DNA of 64,000 nucleotides from Adiantum capillus-veneris (lineage: Eukaryota > Streptophyta > Polypodiopsida > Polypodiales > Pteridaceae). The stretch spans positions 54,454,119 through 54,518,118 of the forward strand of contig CM043952.1 of NCBI GenBank assembly GCA_014529385.2. Reading direction: 5' to 3'. Both the position numbers and the translations under genes were made by a program. The notes beneath the pieces were generated by a model, which saw nothing but the letters and a program-made list of their open reading frames with translations, had not been told where the DNA came from and ran no database searches. The first letter of the stretch is position 1. Each line of letters opens with the position of its first letter. Positions 10,250 through 19,642 of the stretch are shown here, in pieces.

Positions 10250-10500
10250 CATGGTGAAAAAAGGGGGGGGGGGGGGGGAAGGGAAATGTGTGTGCATGTG
10301 TGTGTGTGTGTGTGGGTGTGTGAATGTGTGTTTATGTGTGTGTTTGTGGGTGTGTGTATGTGTATGTGTGTAATGGGATGTGTGTGGATGTGTGTGTGGA
10401 TGTGATTGTGTGTGTATGTGTGTGACTGAAAATGGGTGTGAGTGGAAGGGTGTGTGTGTGTGTGTGTGTGTGTGGGGTGGGGGTGGGGGGGGTGGGGGGA
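10250..10500 (+). repeat. G-run and (GT)n simple sequence in the LINE-B 5' region
   Basis: Begins with G7 and a long G tract (10250-10279), then about 180 bases of interrupted TG/TGTGTA repeats and a further G-rich block. Six-frame translations here give only low-complexity His/Thr or Val/Cys strings and are not genes. Confidence 0.85.
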
Positions 10501-10683
10501 TGTGGCGGGTGCAGGTGGTAGGCGCAGGGGGTGCGGGTGCAACGGAGCAGCAGCGCAGCAACAGCAGTAGCAGTAGCGCGCGCAGGCCACCACCGCGCAG
10601 CAGGTGCGGGTTGGGCAAGGTGCAGGCGGGACGCGCAGGCACAGCAGCTGCAGAGAGAGCGGCTGAGTTCCACTTCCAAATGC

Positions 10684-10730
<47 letters not shown>

Positions 10731-11022
10731 ACAAGTGCTCCACAAATGATGCTCTCAATACACAATGTATGACTACAAGACCCTAACCATTCTATTTATA
10801 GAATGTTAGGTTGAGGTAGGGCAAAATGTGTAACTGGTGCACAGAACATAAAAGCCCAAAAATGGCTAAAAATGTGTGCATCCAGCCAGGCTCAAAAAAT
10901 GACCGGCCGGACACATGCTAAGGTGTCCGCCCCTGCAATCTACATGATGTACGAAGGGTGGACAAACCAGGACAATCACTAGCCGTACATAATGGCGAAG
11001 CAACGGTGGTGTAACTCTAACA
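10684..11022 (-). repeat. Proximal part (U3, R) of the copia copy 1 LTR
   Basis: Minus-strand counterpart of 15145-15520. The LTR start TGTTAGAGTTACACCACC ends at 11022, next to a purine-rich AGAGGGGG on its internal side. It carries the promoter-like TATAAATAG (10792-10800), the shared core with GTGTCCGGC(C/G)GG, and (GA)n at 10684-10728, which is the (CT)n of the LTR. The LTR then stops because LINE-B and LINE-A were inserted in the tract; its last part is at 93-165. Confidence 0.8.
10792..10800 (-). promoter_or_regulatory. TATA box of copia copy 1 LTR
   Basis: TATAAATAG on the minus strand, at the same place as in the partner LTR (15365-15373), about 65 bases before the CT tract. It would drive transcription outward, toward 10684. 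Confidence 0.5.
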
Positions 11023-11790
11023 CCCCCTCTGAGACAACACAAATGAGTCGAAGGTGAGAAGCCAAAGTCCGTTGAGGTACAGCCTTCGTGAAGATGTCTG
11101 TTGCATTGTCCGTTGTAGGGACATACTCCACATGAAGATCTCTAGCCAAAACCCGCTCCCGAACATAGTGGTATTGCACCTCAATGTGCTTTGTCCGAGC
11201 GTGAAAGATAGGGTTCATAGCAATAGCAATGCAACTTTGATTGTCGCACAAAAGACGAGTCGTAGCAATCTAGGGAAAACACAACTCTCCTAGTAATCTC
11301 CGTAGCCATATGGCCTAACAAGCCGCATAGCAAGCTGCTCTGTACTCCGTCTCCGTGGAAGATAGCGCAACGGTGGGTTGCCGCTTATTGCTCCATGAAA
11401 TGGGTCCCGAGCCGAGTGTGAAAACTACTCCTGTAGTAGAGCATCGACGAGTATCTGAAATTCCTGCCCAATCTGAAGCACACCAACCAAGTAAGGTGCA
11501 ACCCTTGGAGCGACCATAGAACACACCATGGTCCAGGGTTTGGCGAGTCTGGTAACTTCGTGACTCCAGAGGAAGAAACCGTAGAGTAGAGACAACTAGA
11601 TACTAACTTCTCCTTGCGAGGTGGGACCGCCTCTACCAAAGGAGAACTATCATCCACATCAAAATCGGAATCTCACATGGCATGATCGGGTGAAGTAACT
11701 GGCTGCGGGGTAGAGGGTACGAGAATAGGGATAGGGGTAGGTTCAGGTGTAGAGGGTGGACGAGGAGGAGGTAGGGGAGGTATAGGCTTG
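11023..11790 (-). pseudogene. Copia copy 1: internally deleted pol (hinge fragment and RNase H)
   Basis: Minus-strand remnant of a Ty1/copia polyprotein. RNase H is readable in two frames: FYGRSKGCTLLGWCASDW to SSTETEYRAACYAAC (11315-11524), and CDNQSCIAIAMNPIFHARTK to NATDIFTKAVPQRTLASHL (10979-11251). Upstream, 11530-11790 matches the serine/proline-rich hinge between integrase and reverse transcriptase of copy 2 (13060-13322). The whole reverse transcriptase is missing: hinge sequence ending CGCCAAACCCTGG joins directly to sequence matching about 14627, so the deletion has short homology (TGGAC-like) at its ends. Confidence 0.8.
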
Positions 11791-11796
11791 GATTCA
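11781..11796. other. Head-to-head junction of the two copia copies
   Basis: On the left, minus-strand hinge sequence (match to 13063 on the other copy) ends in GGCTTGGAT; on the right, plus-strand protease sequence begins with TCAGGTACTTGGGTTGTTGAC. A few bases (CTTGGAT) could belong to either side. No LTR, linker or target duplication lies between them. Confidence 0.65.
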
Positions 11797-12245
11797 GGTA
11801 CTTGGGTTGTTGACAATGGAGCCACCACTCACATGACTCCCCAAGAGTCTTGGTTTAGCTACCTCACGGAGACTCATGAGTAGACCGTTACTATGGGTGA
11901 CAACCATGAGATTCCAGTGTCTAGCACAGGCCAGATTACCCTCTTTCCTTCTACCTCAGACCCGAAGTTCAGTTCAGTGGAGGCGCTTTACGTTCCGGAC
12001 ATGGCCTTCAACCTCCTCTCTGTGTCAAGTTTGGACTCTCAGGGAGCTGACATACACTTTGGGAGTGGCACAGTGACCATTTCTGATTCTATGAAAGGTA
12101 CTATCCTTGACCGCGGTGAGCGCGATGGTTCCCAAACCACCTCACTGCTCTTCTATCTCAAACCACGCAGTCTTCTTCTCTATGGCATGCACCATTTGGA
12201 CATCTATGCTATTAGCAGCTTCAACAGGCTGCTAGGACCTCTATA
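11795..12245 (+). pseudogene. Copia copy 2 protease remnant and gag-pre-integrase region
   Basis: The first residues read TWVVDNGATTHMT: the protease active site is D-N-G where family members have D-S/T-G. After a stop, TVTMGDNHEIPV and the flap region follow, then ALYVPDMAFNLLSVSSL (typical of the protease to pre-integrase border) and SLLLYGMHHLDIYAIS. One TAG interrupts it at about 11881. Role in an active element: maturation cleavage of gag-pol. Confidence 0.8.
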
Positions 12246-12299
12246 GTGGAGGGTTTACCAGCGATATGCTCCTCATCAGGCGTATGCTAAGCTTGCCAG

Positions 12300-13062
12300 A
12301 TGGGCAAGCAACACAAGGTTGCCGTTTCGAAGCAGGCATCCAACAGAGCTTCGGCACCACTCGCACTGGTTCACATTGATCTATGTGGCCCGATGAGCAC
12401 TCCTCCATTTTCTGGCTCACAGTTTTTGCTTGTGCTTGTGGATGATTGCAGCAGGTACACTTGGGCTTCGTTCTCAAAGCTCAAGTCGGAGGCTTTCAGT
12501 TTCATTCGAAATTGGAAGACGATGGTTGAAAAGGAGAAGGACTTGCACGTTAAATGTATTCGCTCAGACAGAGGGGGTGAGTTCACCTCAAAGGACTTTG
12601 TACAGTGGTGCAAGTCAGAGGGCATCCAGCGCCAGCTGACTTTTCCTTACACTCCTTAGAACGGAGTTGTTGAGCGGAAGAATCAGACTGTCATGGAGAT
12701 GGCTCGTGGGATGCTTGCGCATGCTTCTTTTCCCTGGGCTTACTGGGCACAGACGTGCAACACAGCGGTTTACATCCAAAACCATTCTCCTACGCATGCT
12801 TTGCAAGACACGACTCCTTATCAGGCTTACTACGGGCGCAAGCCCTCGGTCTTACACTTTCGAGTTTTTGGGTGTCCGGCCTTTGTCCATGTGCCAAAGG
12901 AGAAGCGACAGACATTAGACTTGAAGGCGAAGAAGCTCATCTTCCTAGACTATTCACGAGAATCTGATGGATACCGGCTTTATGATCCTGACGCCAAGAC
13001 CACCACAGTTAGCCGTGATGTGTCTTTCATGGAGCTTTTCAGCACACCTCCAGAGGGGGCAA
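12300..13062 (+). pseudogene. Copia copy 2 integrase
   Basis: Integrase core with the D-D-E order: HIDLCGPM (D), SDRGGEFTSKDF (D, spaced as usual) and NGVVERKNQTVMEMARG (E in VERKNQ). The C-terminal part has HFRVFGCPAFVHVPKEKR and KKLIFLDYSRESDGYRLYD, the usual GKGY-like and R-x-Y blocks of copia integrases. A TAG at 12657-12659 (ahead of NGVVERK) and a frameshift near 12295, in the zinc-finger part, inactivate it. Confidence 0.85.
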
Positions 13063-13140
13063 CATCCAAGCCTATACCTTCCCTACCTCCTCCTTGTCCA
13101 CCTCCTACACCTAACCCTACCCCTATTCCTGTTCCTGTAC

Positions 13141-13565
13141 CCTCTACACCGCAGCTGGTTACTTCACCCGATCATGCCATGTCAGATTCGGATTCTGATA
13201 TGGATGATGGTTCTCCTTCAGTAGAGGCGGTCCCACCTCGCAAGGAGAAGTTAGTACCAGGTTGGCTCTACTCTACGGTTTCTTCCTCTGGAGTCACGAA
13301 GTTACTAGACTCGCCAAACCCTGGATAGCCTCGACGTTTTGCACACCTCTCCTTCCTCTACACCGCAGCCAGTTACTTCATCCGATCATGCCATGTCAGA
13401 TTCCGATGATGGTTCTCCTTCGGTGGAAGCGGTCCCACCTCGCAAGGAAAAGTACTTGGTTGGCTCTACTCTACAGTTTCTTCCCCTGAAGTCACGAAGT
13501 TACCAGATTCGCCAAACCCTGGACAGCCTCGACGTTCTGCATGCCTCAAGGAGAGGCAAGTTTAT
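13141..13565 (+). repeat. About 214-bp imperfect tandem duplication in the copia hinge
   Basis: Unit 1 (13141-13354) and unit 2 (13355-13565) both run from CCTCTACACCGCAG through the Asp/Ser-rich segment (CATGCCATGTCAGATTC) to GCCTCGACGTT. Unit 2 lacks a short piece (GATTCTGATATG) and has point changes. The duplicate lies in the disordered linker between integrase and reverse transcriptase and shifts the frame. Copy 1 shows only one unit. Confidence 0.85.
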
Positions 13566-13580
13566 GACGGCGCAGAGTTT

Positions 13581-14480
13581 GTGAACTTTGCACTCATGTC
13601 TCAGATTCAGACTTCAACAGTTGAGCCTTCCTCGGTGGAGGAAGTACTCCAACATGATTGCTGGAAGCGTGCCATGCAAACAAAGCTGGACGCTATCGAG
13701 CGGAATAAAACCTGGACTTTGGTTCCCACGCCCAACAAGCGGAAGGTGGTTTCTACGAAATGGATTTTCAAGACAAAGTACAAGGCCAATGGTTCCCTTG
13801 ACAAACACAAGGCGAGACTTGTTGCTCGGGGTTTCACACAGCGACCAAGCGTGGACTTTGACAAGACCTTTGCTCCCACCGCTCGCATGACTACCATACG
13901 CACAGTGTTTGCTCTTGCAGCCAGCTTTGGTTGGCCTATCTTCCATATGGATGTCAAAAGTGCGTTTCTGAATGGAGATTTGGATAAAGAAGTTTATGTG
14001 GAGCAACCTCCTGGGTTTCGTATACCAAGCAAGAAGGATTGGGTCTATCAGTTGTGGAAAGCATTGTATGGACTGAAGCAGGTTGGACGACAGTGCTACC
14101 CTCATGAAGCTCAGGTTATGGCGTACTTCATCAGATTCCAACTGTTATGTTGTTTACAATGGCTCTTTGGTTGCGTTAGTGATTGTCTGTGGACAATCTC
14201 ATTTTCACAAGCTCATGGACCAACAGGATCAAGTCGATCGTGAAAGCTATGGAGACACGTTTCGAGATAACTGATCTTGAGCTTCTTCACTATTTTCTTG
14301 GATTCGAGATTTTTCAGACACCAGAGGGAATTTTCTTTTCTCAGCGGAAGTATGTGAAGGCTATCCTGGAGAGATTCTAGATGACAAGATGCAGACCGAT
14401 TGGCACTCCTCTTGAGCCTGGAGAGAACATATCGCTTCACGATCCTTCCCCACAAATGGACTTGGAGCAGTACAGGAACG
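13581..14480 (+). pseudogene. Copia copy 2 reverse transcriptase
   Basis: Starts with EVLQHDCWKRAMQTKLDAIE, then NKRKVVSTKWIFKTKY, DKHKARLVARGFTQ, FHMDVKSAFLNGDLDKEVYV and QLWKALYGLKQ, the standard copia order. Frame is lost just after YGLKQ (about 14085). The polymerase box is in a second frame as CVDNLIF (14180s), where active copia enzymes have YVDDL, so both the Tyr and one catalytic Asp are gone. The C-terminal ELLHYFLGFEIFQTPEGIF and FSQRKYVKAILERF follow, then a TAG. Confidence 0.85.
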
Positions 14481-14599
14481 TTGTTGGATGCCTCGTATGA
14501 CTGACTTATTCCCGACCAGACATCTGTTACATAGTTTCTGTCCTCAGTTTCTTCAACACCCGACCTCGTCAGCAACATTGGCAATGTGCCTAGCATACT

Positions 14600-15120
14600 T
14601 TGCGGTACATCAGCGGCACCTTGGACCATGGTGTGTTATATGGTCGCTCCAAGGGCTGCACCTTACTTGGTTGGTGCGATTCAGATTGGACACGAATTCC
14701 AGATACTCGGAACTCTACTACAGGAGTAGTTTTCACACTTGGCTCGGGACCCATTTCAGGGAGCAATAAGCGGCAACCCACCGCTGCGCTATCTTCCACA
14801 GAGGAGAGTACAGAGCAGCTTGCTATGCTGCTTGTGAGGCCATATGGCTACGGAGATTACTTAAAGAGTTGTGTTTTTCCCAGACTGCTACGACTCATCT
14901 TTTGTGCGATAATCAGAGTTGCATTACTATTGCCAAGAACCCTATCTTTCACGCTCAGACAAAGCACATTGAGGTGCAGTACCACTATGTTCGGGAGCGG
15001 GTTTTGGCTGAAGATCTTCATTTGGAGTATGTCCCTACAGCGGACAATGCAACAGACATCTTCACGAAGGCAGTACCTCAACGGACTTTGGCTTCTCACC
15101 TTCGACACATCTGTGTTGTC
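14600..15120 (+). pseudogene. Copia copy 2 RNase H
   Basis: LRYISGTLDHGVLYGRSKGC, LLGWCDSDWTRIPDTRNSTT (with D of the active site in DSDW), NKRQPTAALSSTEEST (E of SSTE), then in a second frame LLCDNQSCITIAKNPIFHAQ (D) and DNATDIFTKAVPQRTL. A frameshift near 14810 splits it. Ends beside the polypurine tract at 15135-15144. Confidence 0.85.
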
Positions 15121-15134
15121 TCAGCATCCGGTGC

Positions 15135-15144
15135 TGAGAGGGGG
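15135..15144 (+). other. Polypurine tract of copia copy 2
   Basis: TGAGAGGGGG immediately before the LTR start TGTTGGAG. It is the usual primer site for plus-strand synthesis; the same purine run flanks the copy 1 LTR at 11023-11030. Confidence 0.6.
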
Positions 15145-15436
15145 TGTTGGAGTTACACCACCATTGCTTCGCCATTTTGTACGGCTAGTCATTGTCACGG
15201 ATTGGCCACCTATCGCACATCTGTAGTTTGCATGGGTGGACACTTTAGCACGTGTCCGGCCAATCATTTTTTGAGCCTGGCTGGGTGCACATTTTTAGCC
15301 ATTTTTGGGCTTTTATGTTTTTTTGCACCAATTACACATTTTACCCTACCTCAGCCTAAGATTCTATAAATAGAATGCTTAGGGTCTTGTAGTCATTCAA
15401 ATTGTGTATTGACAGCATCATTTGCAAAGCACTTCT

Positions 15437-15524
<88 letters not shown>

Positions 15525-15571
15525 GTTTTCGGCGTGCATGGCTCACACCCTCTCCGCTGCTCACTCTCACA
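15145..15571 (+). repeat. 3' LTR of copia copy 2 (about 427 bp)
   Basis: Starts TGTTGGAGTTACACC and ends CTCTCACA, the TG..CA ends of an LTR. It includes TATAAATAG (15365-15373), then a (CT)n of about 80 bases (15439-15520) in what would be the transcribed leader, then GTTTTCGGCGTGCATGGCTC. Borders are fixed by comparison with the inverted copy, which diverges just outside both ends. Confidence 0.85.
15365..15373 (+). promoter_or_regulatory. TATA box of copia copy 2 LTR
   Basis: TATAAATAG inside the LTR, with the CT tract about 65 bases downstream. The matching box in the inverted LTR is conserved. Confidence 0.5.
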
Positions 15572-16610
15572 CACTAGACCACCACCCATATCACTGCCAT
15601 GTGTCACTGCTCAGGCCAGAGTCCATCCAATGTGAACTCCATATGTCACGTGCATATCTAACTCTATGTGCATGTGGACAAGCTACTTCAGGTCCATGGT
15701 TCAGGTCAGCTTAGGAAGTGTTTTGGCACCTTTGTGAGCCTGTGCACAGGCCGTGCATGTCCAAGCACTTAAAGTAATTGCATATCCTCTGGTTGCACAC
15801 ACCATGATCATCAGCATGACATTCAGTAACCATCATGAGCATTTTACAGTGCACAAAACCCATTTTCCCTATTTATCCATTTTTCACTTATTATTAATAA
15901 GTGACTTTGTTGGGAAACTGGGTAGGGCAAATTTGCTAAGTTAATATAAAAGAAAACTAGCAATCACTCAGTAGAAGCAAAAGAAACCAAGAGAGCACAG
16001 GCAAACTCTGCAGCAGGCCCTCTAGCGTTTCTTCTCAGCAAGACTCAGCGTTTTCATCAAGCACATCAGCCCCAACACTGGAGATTTCAGCACTTGCACC
16101 AACGTTTCCTGCAGCCAGCATCAGCGTTTTTCAGCCAGCAGTTCGTAGCCACTTTTCGCCAGAAAAGCCCAGCTTTCTGCCCCACAGCAGCAGCATTTTT
16201 CAGCCCACATTCAGCAACATTTTCAACCTCTGAAAACAACACTTTTCAGCCATCAGTCGTCAACATCGTCATCACCGCCGCCGTCATCGACTTAGACCAT
16301 CATTGCATCATAGCATGAAGAACTTTGCATCAGCACCATTGTACTAGATTTGTGCAATCAATAGCATAAACTTCTCTCGCCATCGAGAGAGGGGCCCTTG
16401 GAGGAGGGTTTGACAACCGTCTGGTGTCGTATCTCTCTCTCTCTCTCTCTCTCAGCACCTTCATTCACAGTGTCATTCACTTTGTTTGTGATCATTTTAC
16501 TCTCTCACTAAAGGAACGGAAGGCTCTCCCTACCGTAAGTAAAAAGAACCCTTGAGCACAATTCGGAGCACTCATCTTTAGCAAAGTTCAACATTCACTT
16601 CCGCTGCACC
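15572..16610. other. Non-coding stretch
   Basis: No protein similarity seen. It has a TATA-like TTAATATAAAAG (about 15940), repeated CAGC/TTTTCAGC phrases at 16020-16260 and a short (CT)n at 16431-16453. The pattern (TATA, then CA-rich leader, then CT tract) resembles an LTR end plus leader, but I find no matching partner. Confidence 0.5.
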
Positions 16611-16659
16611 TTACACCATACCAACTGTAACTAATTGCTTGTCCTGTGCCAATGACACT

Positions 16660-16890
16660 CTAGCCCTGCTACAACCACCAGTTGCATTCCGTCTCCTTAA
16701 GATACATCCCAACATGATGCAACTTGAATTTTTTATTAAAGTTTCCGTTGGCAAAAGCAAATTCAAACTGTCCAATGAAAGACAATGCCTTGGAGATGTC
16801 TCTCCGTCCTGTGTAACTATCAAACTTGACATGCTTGTCATCGGATTTGAAAAATCACATCTTGTGGTTATCCTTCTTGAACTTGGGCTT
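16660..16890 (-). pseudogene. Retrotransposon gag-like fragment
   Basis: On the minus strand one frame reads VKFDSYTGRRDISKALSFIG, then NKKFKLHHVGMYL and ETECNWW, the layout of a gag capsid domain (F-x-G...W/F..., then ...YL...A..WW). Stops follow at both ends. A longer open frame (16611-17048) in another phase overlaps it but reads as Ser/Arg-rich nonsense. The family (Ty3-like) is inferred from few residues. Confidence 0.4.
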
Positions 16891-17049
16891 CTCTTTAGCA
16901 TTACGTAGTAAGGTAGTAGGCATTCTCTCTTTGAAGAAGACTTAGATACTGTATAAGCAGTGGAAGTAGTAGAGTATGATGGAGAAGATATAAAGACATC
17001 CTTGCTTTCATTCAACAGAGATGAGCTCTCAATTCCTTTTTTGACCACA

Positions 17050-18315
17050 TCCGGAGCATAAAACTCTGTAGACCATTCCAGATTCCATTTCCAGAATCCC
17101 CGAGGCCTCCTTGCTTCTTCTCCACGATGGAGTACCTACAAAAAACACAAACACGAAAACAAAAACTTGTAGAGCGTGTTTACAAGCTTTACCTATAGCT
17201 CCAAGAACGGAAAAGCGACCTTTGCACGATCGCTCTATGCAATCACTTGCAGATTCCTGACGGTGTGGACTCCTTGTGCTAATGCTGGCATAACTGGGAG
17301 GGGAGAGAGAAGTGTTGGTTGCTTTTATAGGCCTCCAGAGCCGGCAAGAATAGATGGCGAGCTTCCCGCAACAATAGCACAAAATGGGGGCACTGGAATA
17401 GCAAGGAAAGAGGAGAGAGGGCTAGCGAGAGCTTCTACTGAAAGAAGAGAGAGTGCACCTTGTTTTTGTAGCCGTAAGTCACCCATCATATGACACATGA
17501 GAGTTGTCCGTTCTTGATGGCTTTTATCAATTCCAGTAAATCTACAGTTCTTAGCTTTTACAGTTCAAGTGTACACATTTAATCCTAATTTCAATCAATA
17601 CATAAGAAAATGGTCCACACAAAAAAGCTAGGGCTGCTAGGAAAAACGCTAGGGCTGCCTACCAACAAAGAAACACCACGGCTACCAGAAGGGTCTCAAA
17701 CTTATGTCCACTGGAACACCCAAGGAGGGCATCCCCCTCTCGTATTGAATTGCCCTGCTCTAGAGTATCCCCCTGGGCCCCTATATGGACCTATCTACAA
17801 GCTGCACGACCCAGCCTCCAAGCTCCACGACCAGGAAAAAAGGACACCAATAATAGGGGGGGCCAAGAAGTGGAAGCTACGGGCCCAAGGGCCCCGAGAC
17901 AACAAGGAAAAAATACCCAAGGGTAGAGGAGAATACATGGCGATGGAACAAAGGCAAAACCCTGAGCTAAACATAGCTAAACATATCCCAACATGAGAGA
18001 CCTACCTCACACTGACCGGACACAGCCACAAAACAGCCCTCACTCCCTAACACCTGTCCTTGGGAGGAATCGATACTGTCCTTGGGAGGAACTGGTACCG
18101 ATTGGACGAATCCAAAGAGATGTATGAACTCCCACAATAACAGGCTTCCATGCATCAAGTATACAAAAGAAAGGAAACAACAATACAAGCACATTTTTGT
18201 GTAGAAAAGCTGCTCTGGTTATGAGTTTGTGTATATGTACTCATTGTGCTTTTTCCCGAACAACAAGATAACACACCCATGTACACCCTACTTCAGCCTC
18301 TAATTGACAATAAAG

Positions 18316-18356
<41 letters not shown>

Positions 18357-18633
18357 CACACAAATCGACACCAAGAGTTGCTCAAGAGAAAAACTCGCCT
18401 GCAGTGAGGACAAGGGTATGGAGACAACATTTTCTGAGACGGGAAGAGCATATCCAGCCATGTCCCTCGCTACTGGAGAGAAGTTACCCGCTTTTAAGGT
18501 GCTGACCTTTTCGCCAACTTGGGCTGATGCATGGAGCTCATGCTGAGAGGATCTCGTACAGACCGTGCAAAATGGCCTGCCTTTTTTATGTAAAAAAATA
18601 GTAAATGAGCAACAAGCAGCAATGAAAGTAGTT

Positions 18634-18680
<47 letters not shown>

Positions 18681-19377
18681 GTGTGTGTAACTATGTAGGG
18701 TTTGAGAAAATGATTGTATACAGCCGGCTTTGGGTCCCTTTTCGGAGAAGGTGAAAAATTATCTTTGATAAGGAAAATTCTCTATAGAATTGAACTTTTC
18801 AACTAAAAATCTTGAAATTTGACTTTGCCTAAAATCCTCCTTTGCAAACATTTGTATTTTGATTTGAGCAGGTTTTGGATAATGTGAACCTACTTGTTCT
18901 TGAGCCCTGTGTGTGTGTGCGTGCGTGCTTTACTAAGGAGAATATCAAGCACCATGCACCCTTCAGCAAATGACTCAAAATTTACACCAAATTATCTGAA
19001 CATTATTAGTTAGTGAAGAAATCAGAGAGCCATTATGCATCATTAGAACATAATTACTACCACAATAATGAGTATGGGAATCCCTTGAGGAGATATATCG
19101 AGTCCTATTATTCCCAAAAGCCACGCTAAATACAACAGCGACGACAAAGGGTAATTCAATTTAATTTAATCCTAAAATTAGTAATATCAAAGCATCAATA
19201 TACACTACTACCAAGTTCAGCACCTTAGGTATATTAAACCACAATATTTAACACCATTAATGAGCCAACTAGGACCCAAAAAGAACCTATGAAGAGGAGG
19301 TATTTTCAACAATCTCCTTAGTAGCTCGCAGCCACCATAGACTTCAATACAAGGTTAAAAGCCCAGCAAAGCGCCCT

Positions 19378-19380
<3 letters not shown>
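17050..19380. other. Non-coding stretch with CT/GA tracts
   Basis: I see no recognisable gene. It contains (CT)n at 18314-18354, (GA)n at 18639-18677 and a short tandem of CTGTCCTTGGGAGGAA at about 18055-18095. The open frame 17610-17996 is Pro/Lys-rich without family features. Confidence 0.5.

Positions 19381-19383
<3 letters not shown>

Positions 19384-19461
<78 letters not shown>
19384..19461 (+). repeat. (CT)n microsatellite
   Basis: Uninterrupted CT for about 78 bases, 180 bases upstream of the gag-like reading frame. Its place matches that of CT tracts in the LTR leaders elsewhere in the window, but no LTR borders could be set here. Confidence 0.9.
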
Positions 19462-19464
<3 letters not shown>

Positions 19465-19642
19465 TAGATCACCTTCCTAACCAACTAATCCCTTGAATGT
19501 CCAAGTTAAAGTGCGCCTCTCATCGGCGATCACTCTACCTTTCCCTATTGGTCCGACAAGCCCGGTACCTGACTCTATCGAATACATAATACACGTCCAT
19601 CGTAGGTGATGGGGTGTCCGTGAGCCGTGAGGGTTAACAGAG

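Larger units (their letters stand above)
5229..10683 (-). mobile_element. LINE-B, older relative of LINE-A
   Basis: Second LINE in the same orientation, directly upstream of LINE-A. The protein order is identical (ORF1 9406-10227, endonuclease 7818-9228, reverse transcriptase 6681-7787, C-terminal zinc-finger part 5479-6738) but ORF2 is broken by several frameshifts and stops. Its 3' end (sense) is GACGTTAAAAAA followed by TCTCTCTCTC, joined to the 5' end of LINE-A. Its 5' region (10228-10683) has G runs, (GT)n and CAG/CGC-rich sequence and ends in the (GA)n of the copia LTR. Protein similarity to LINE-A is plain but far from identity, so the two are different lineages, not a recent tandem duplication. 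Confidence 0.85.
11790..15571 (+). mobile_element. Copia copy 2, Ty1/copia LTR retrotransposon lacking 5' LTR and gag
   Basis: Order protease, gag-pre-integrase, integrase, reverse transcriptase, RNase H, 3' LTR is that of Ty1/copia. It starts abruptly inside the protease active site region and ends at the CACA of its LTR (15571). All domains carry stops or frameshifts. The element is the plus-strand arm of an inverted pair with 93-165 plus 10684-11790. Confidence 0.9.

Noticed and set aside
10232-10765. Overlapping His/Thr/Pro-rich frames upstream of LINE-B ORF1
   Set aside because: Produced by (GT)n and G runs; three frames are open at once, as expected of low-complexity DNA.
17610-17996. 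128-codon plus-strand frame as a possible gene
   Set aside because: Pro/Lys/Gly-rich, no domain, no splice or codon pattern, and embedded in repeat DNA.
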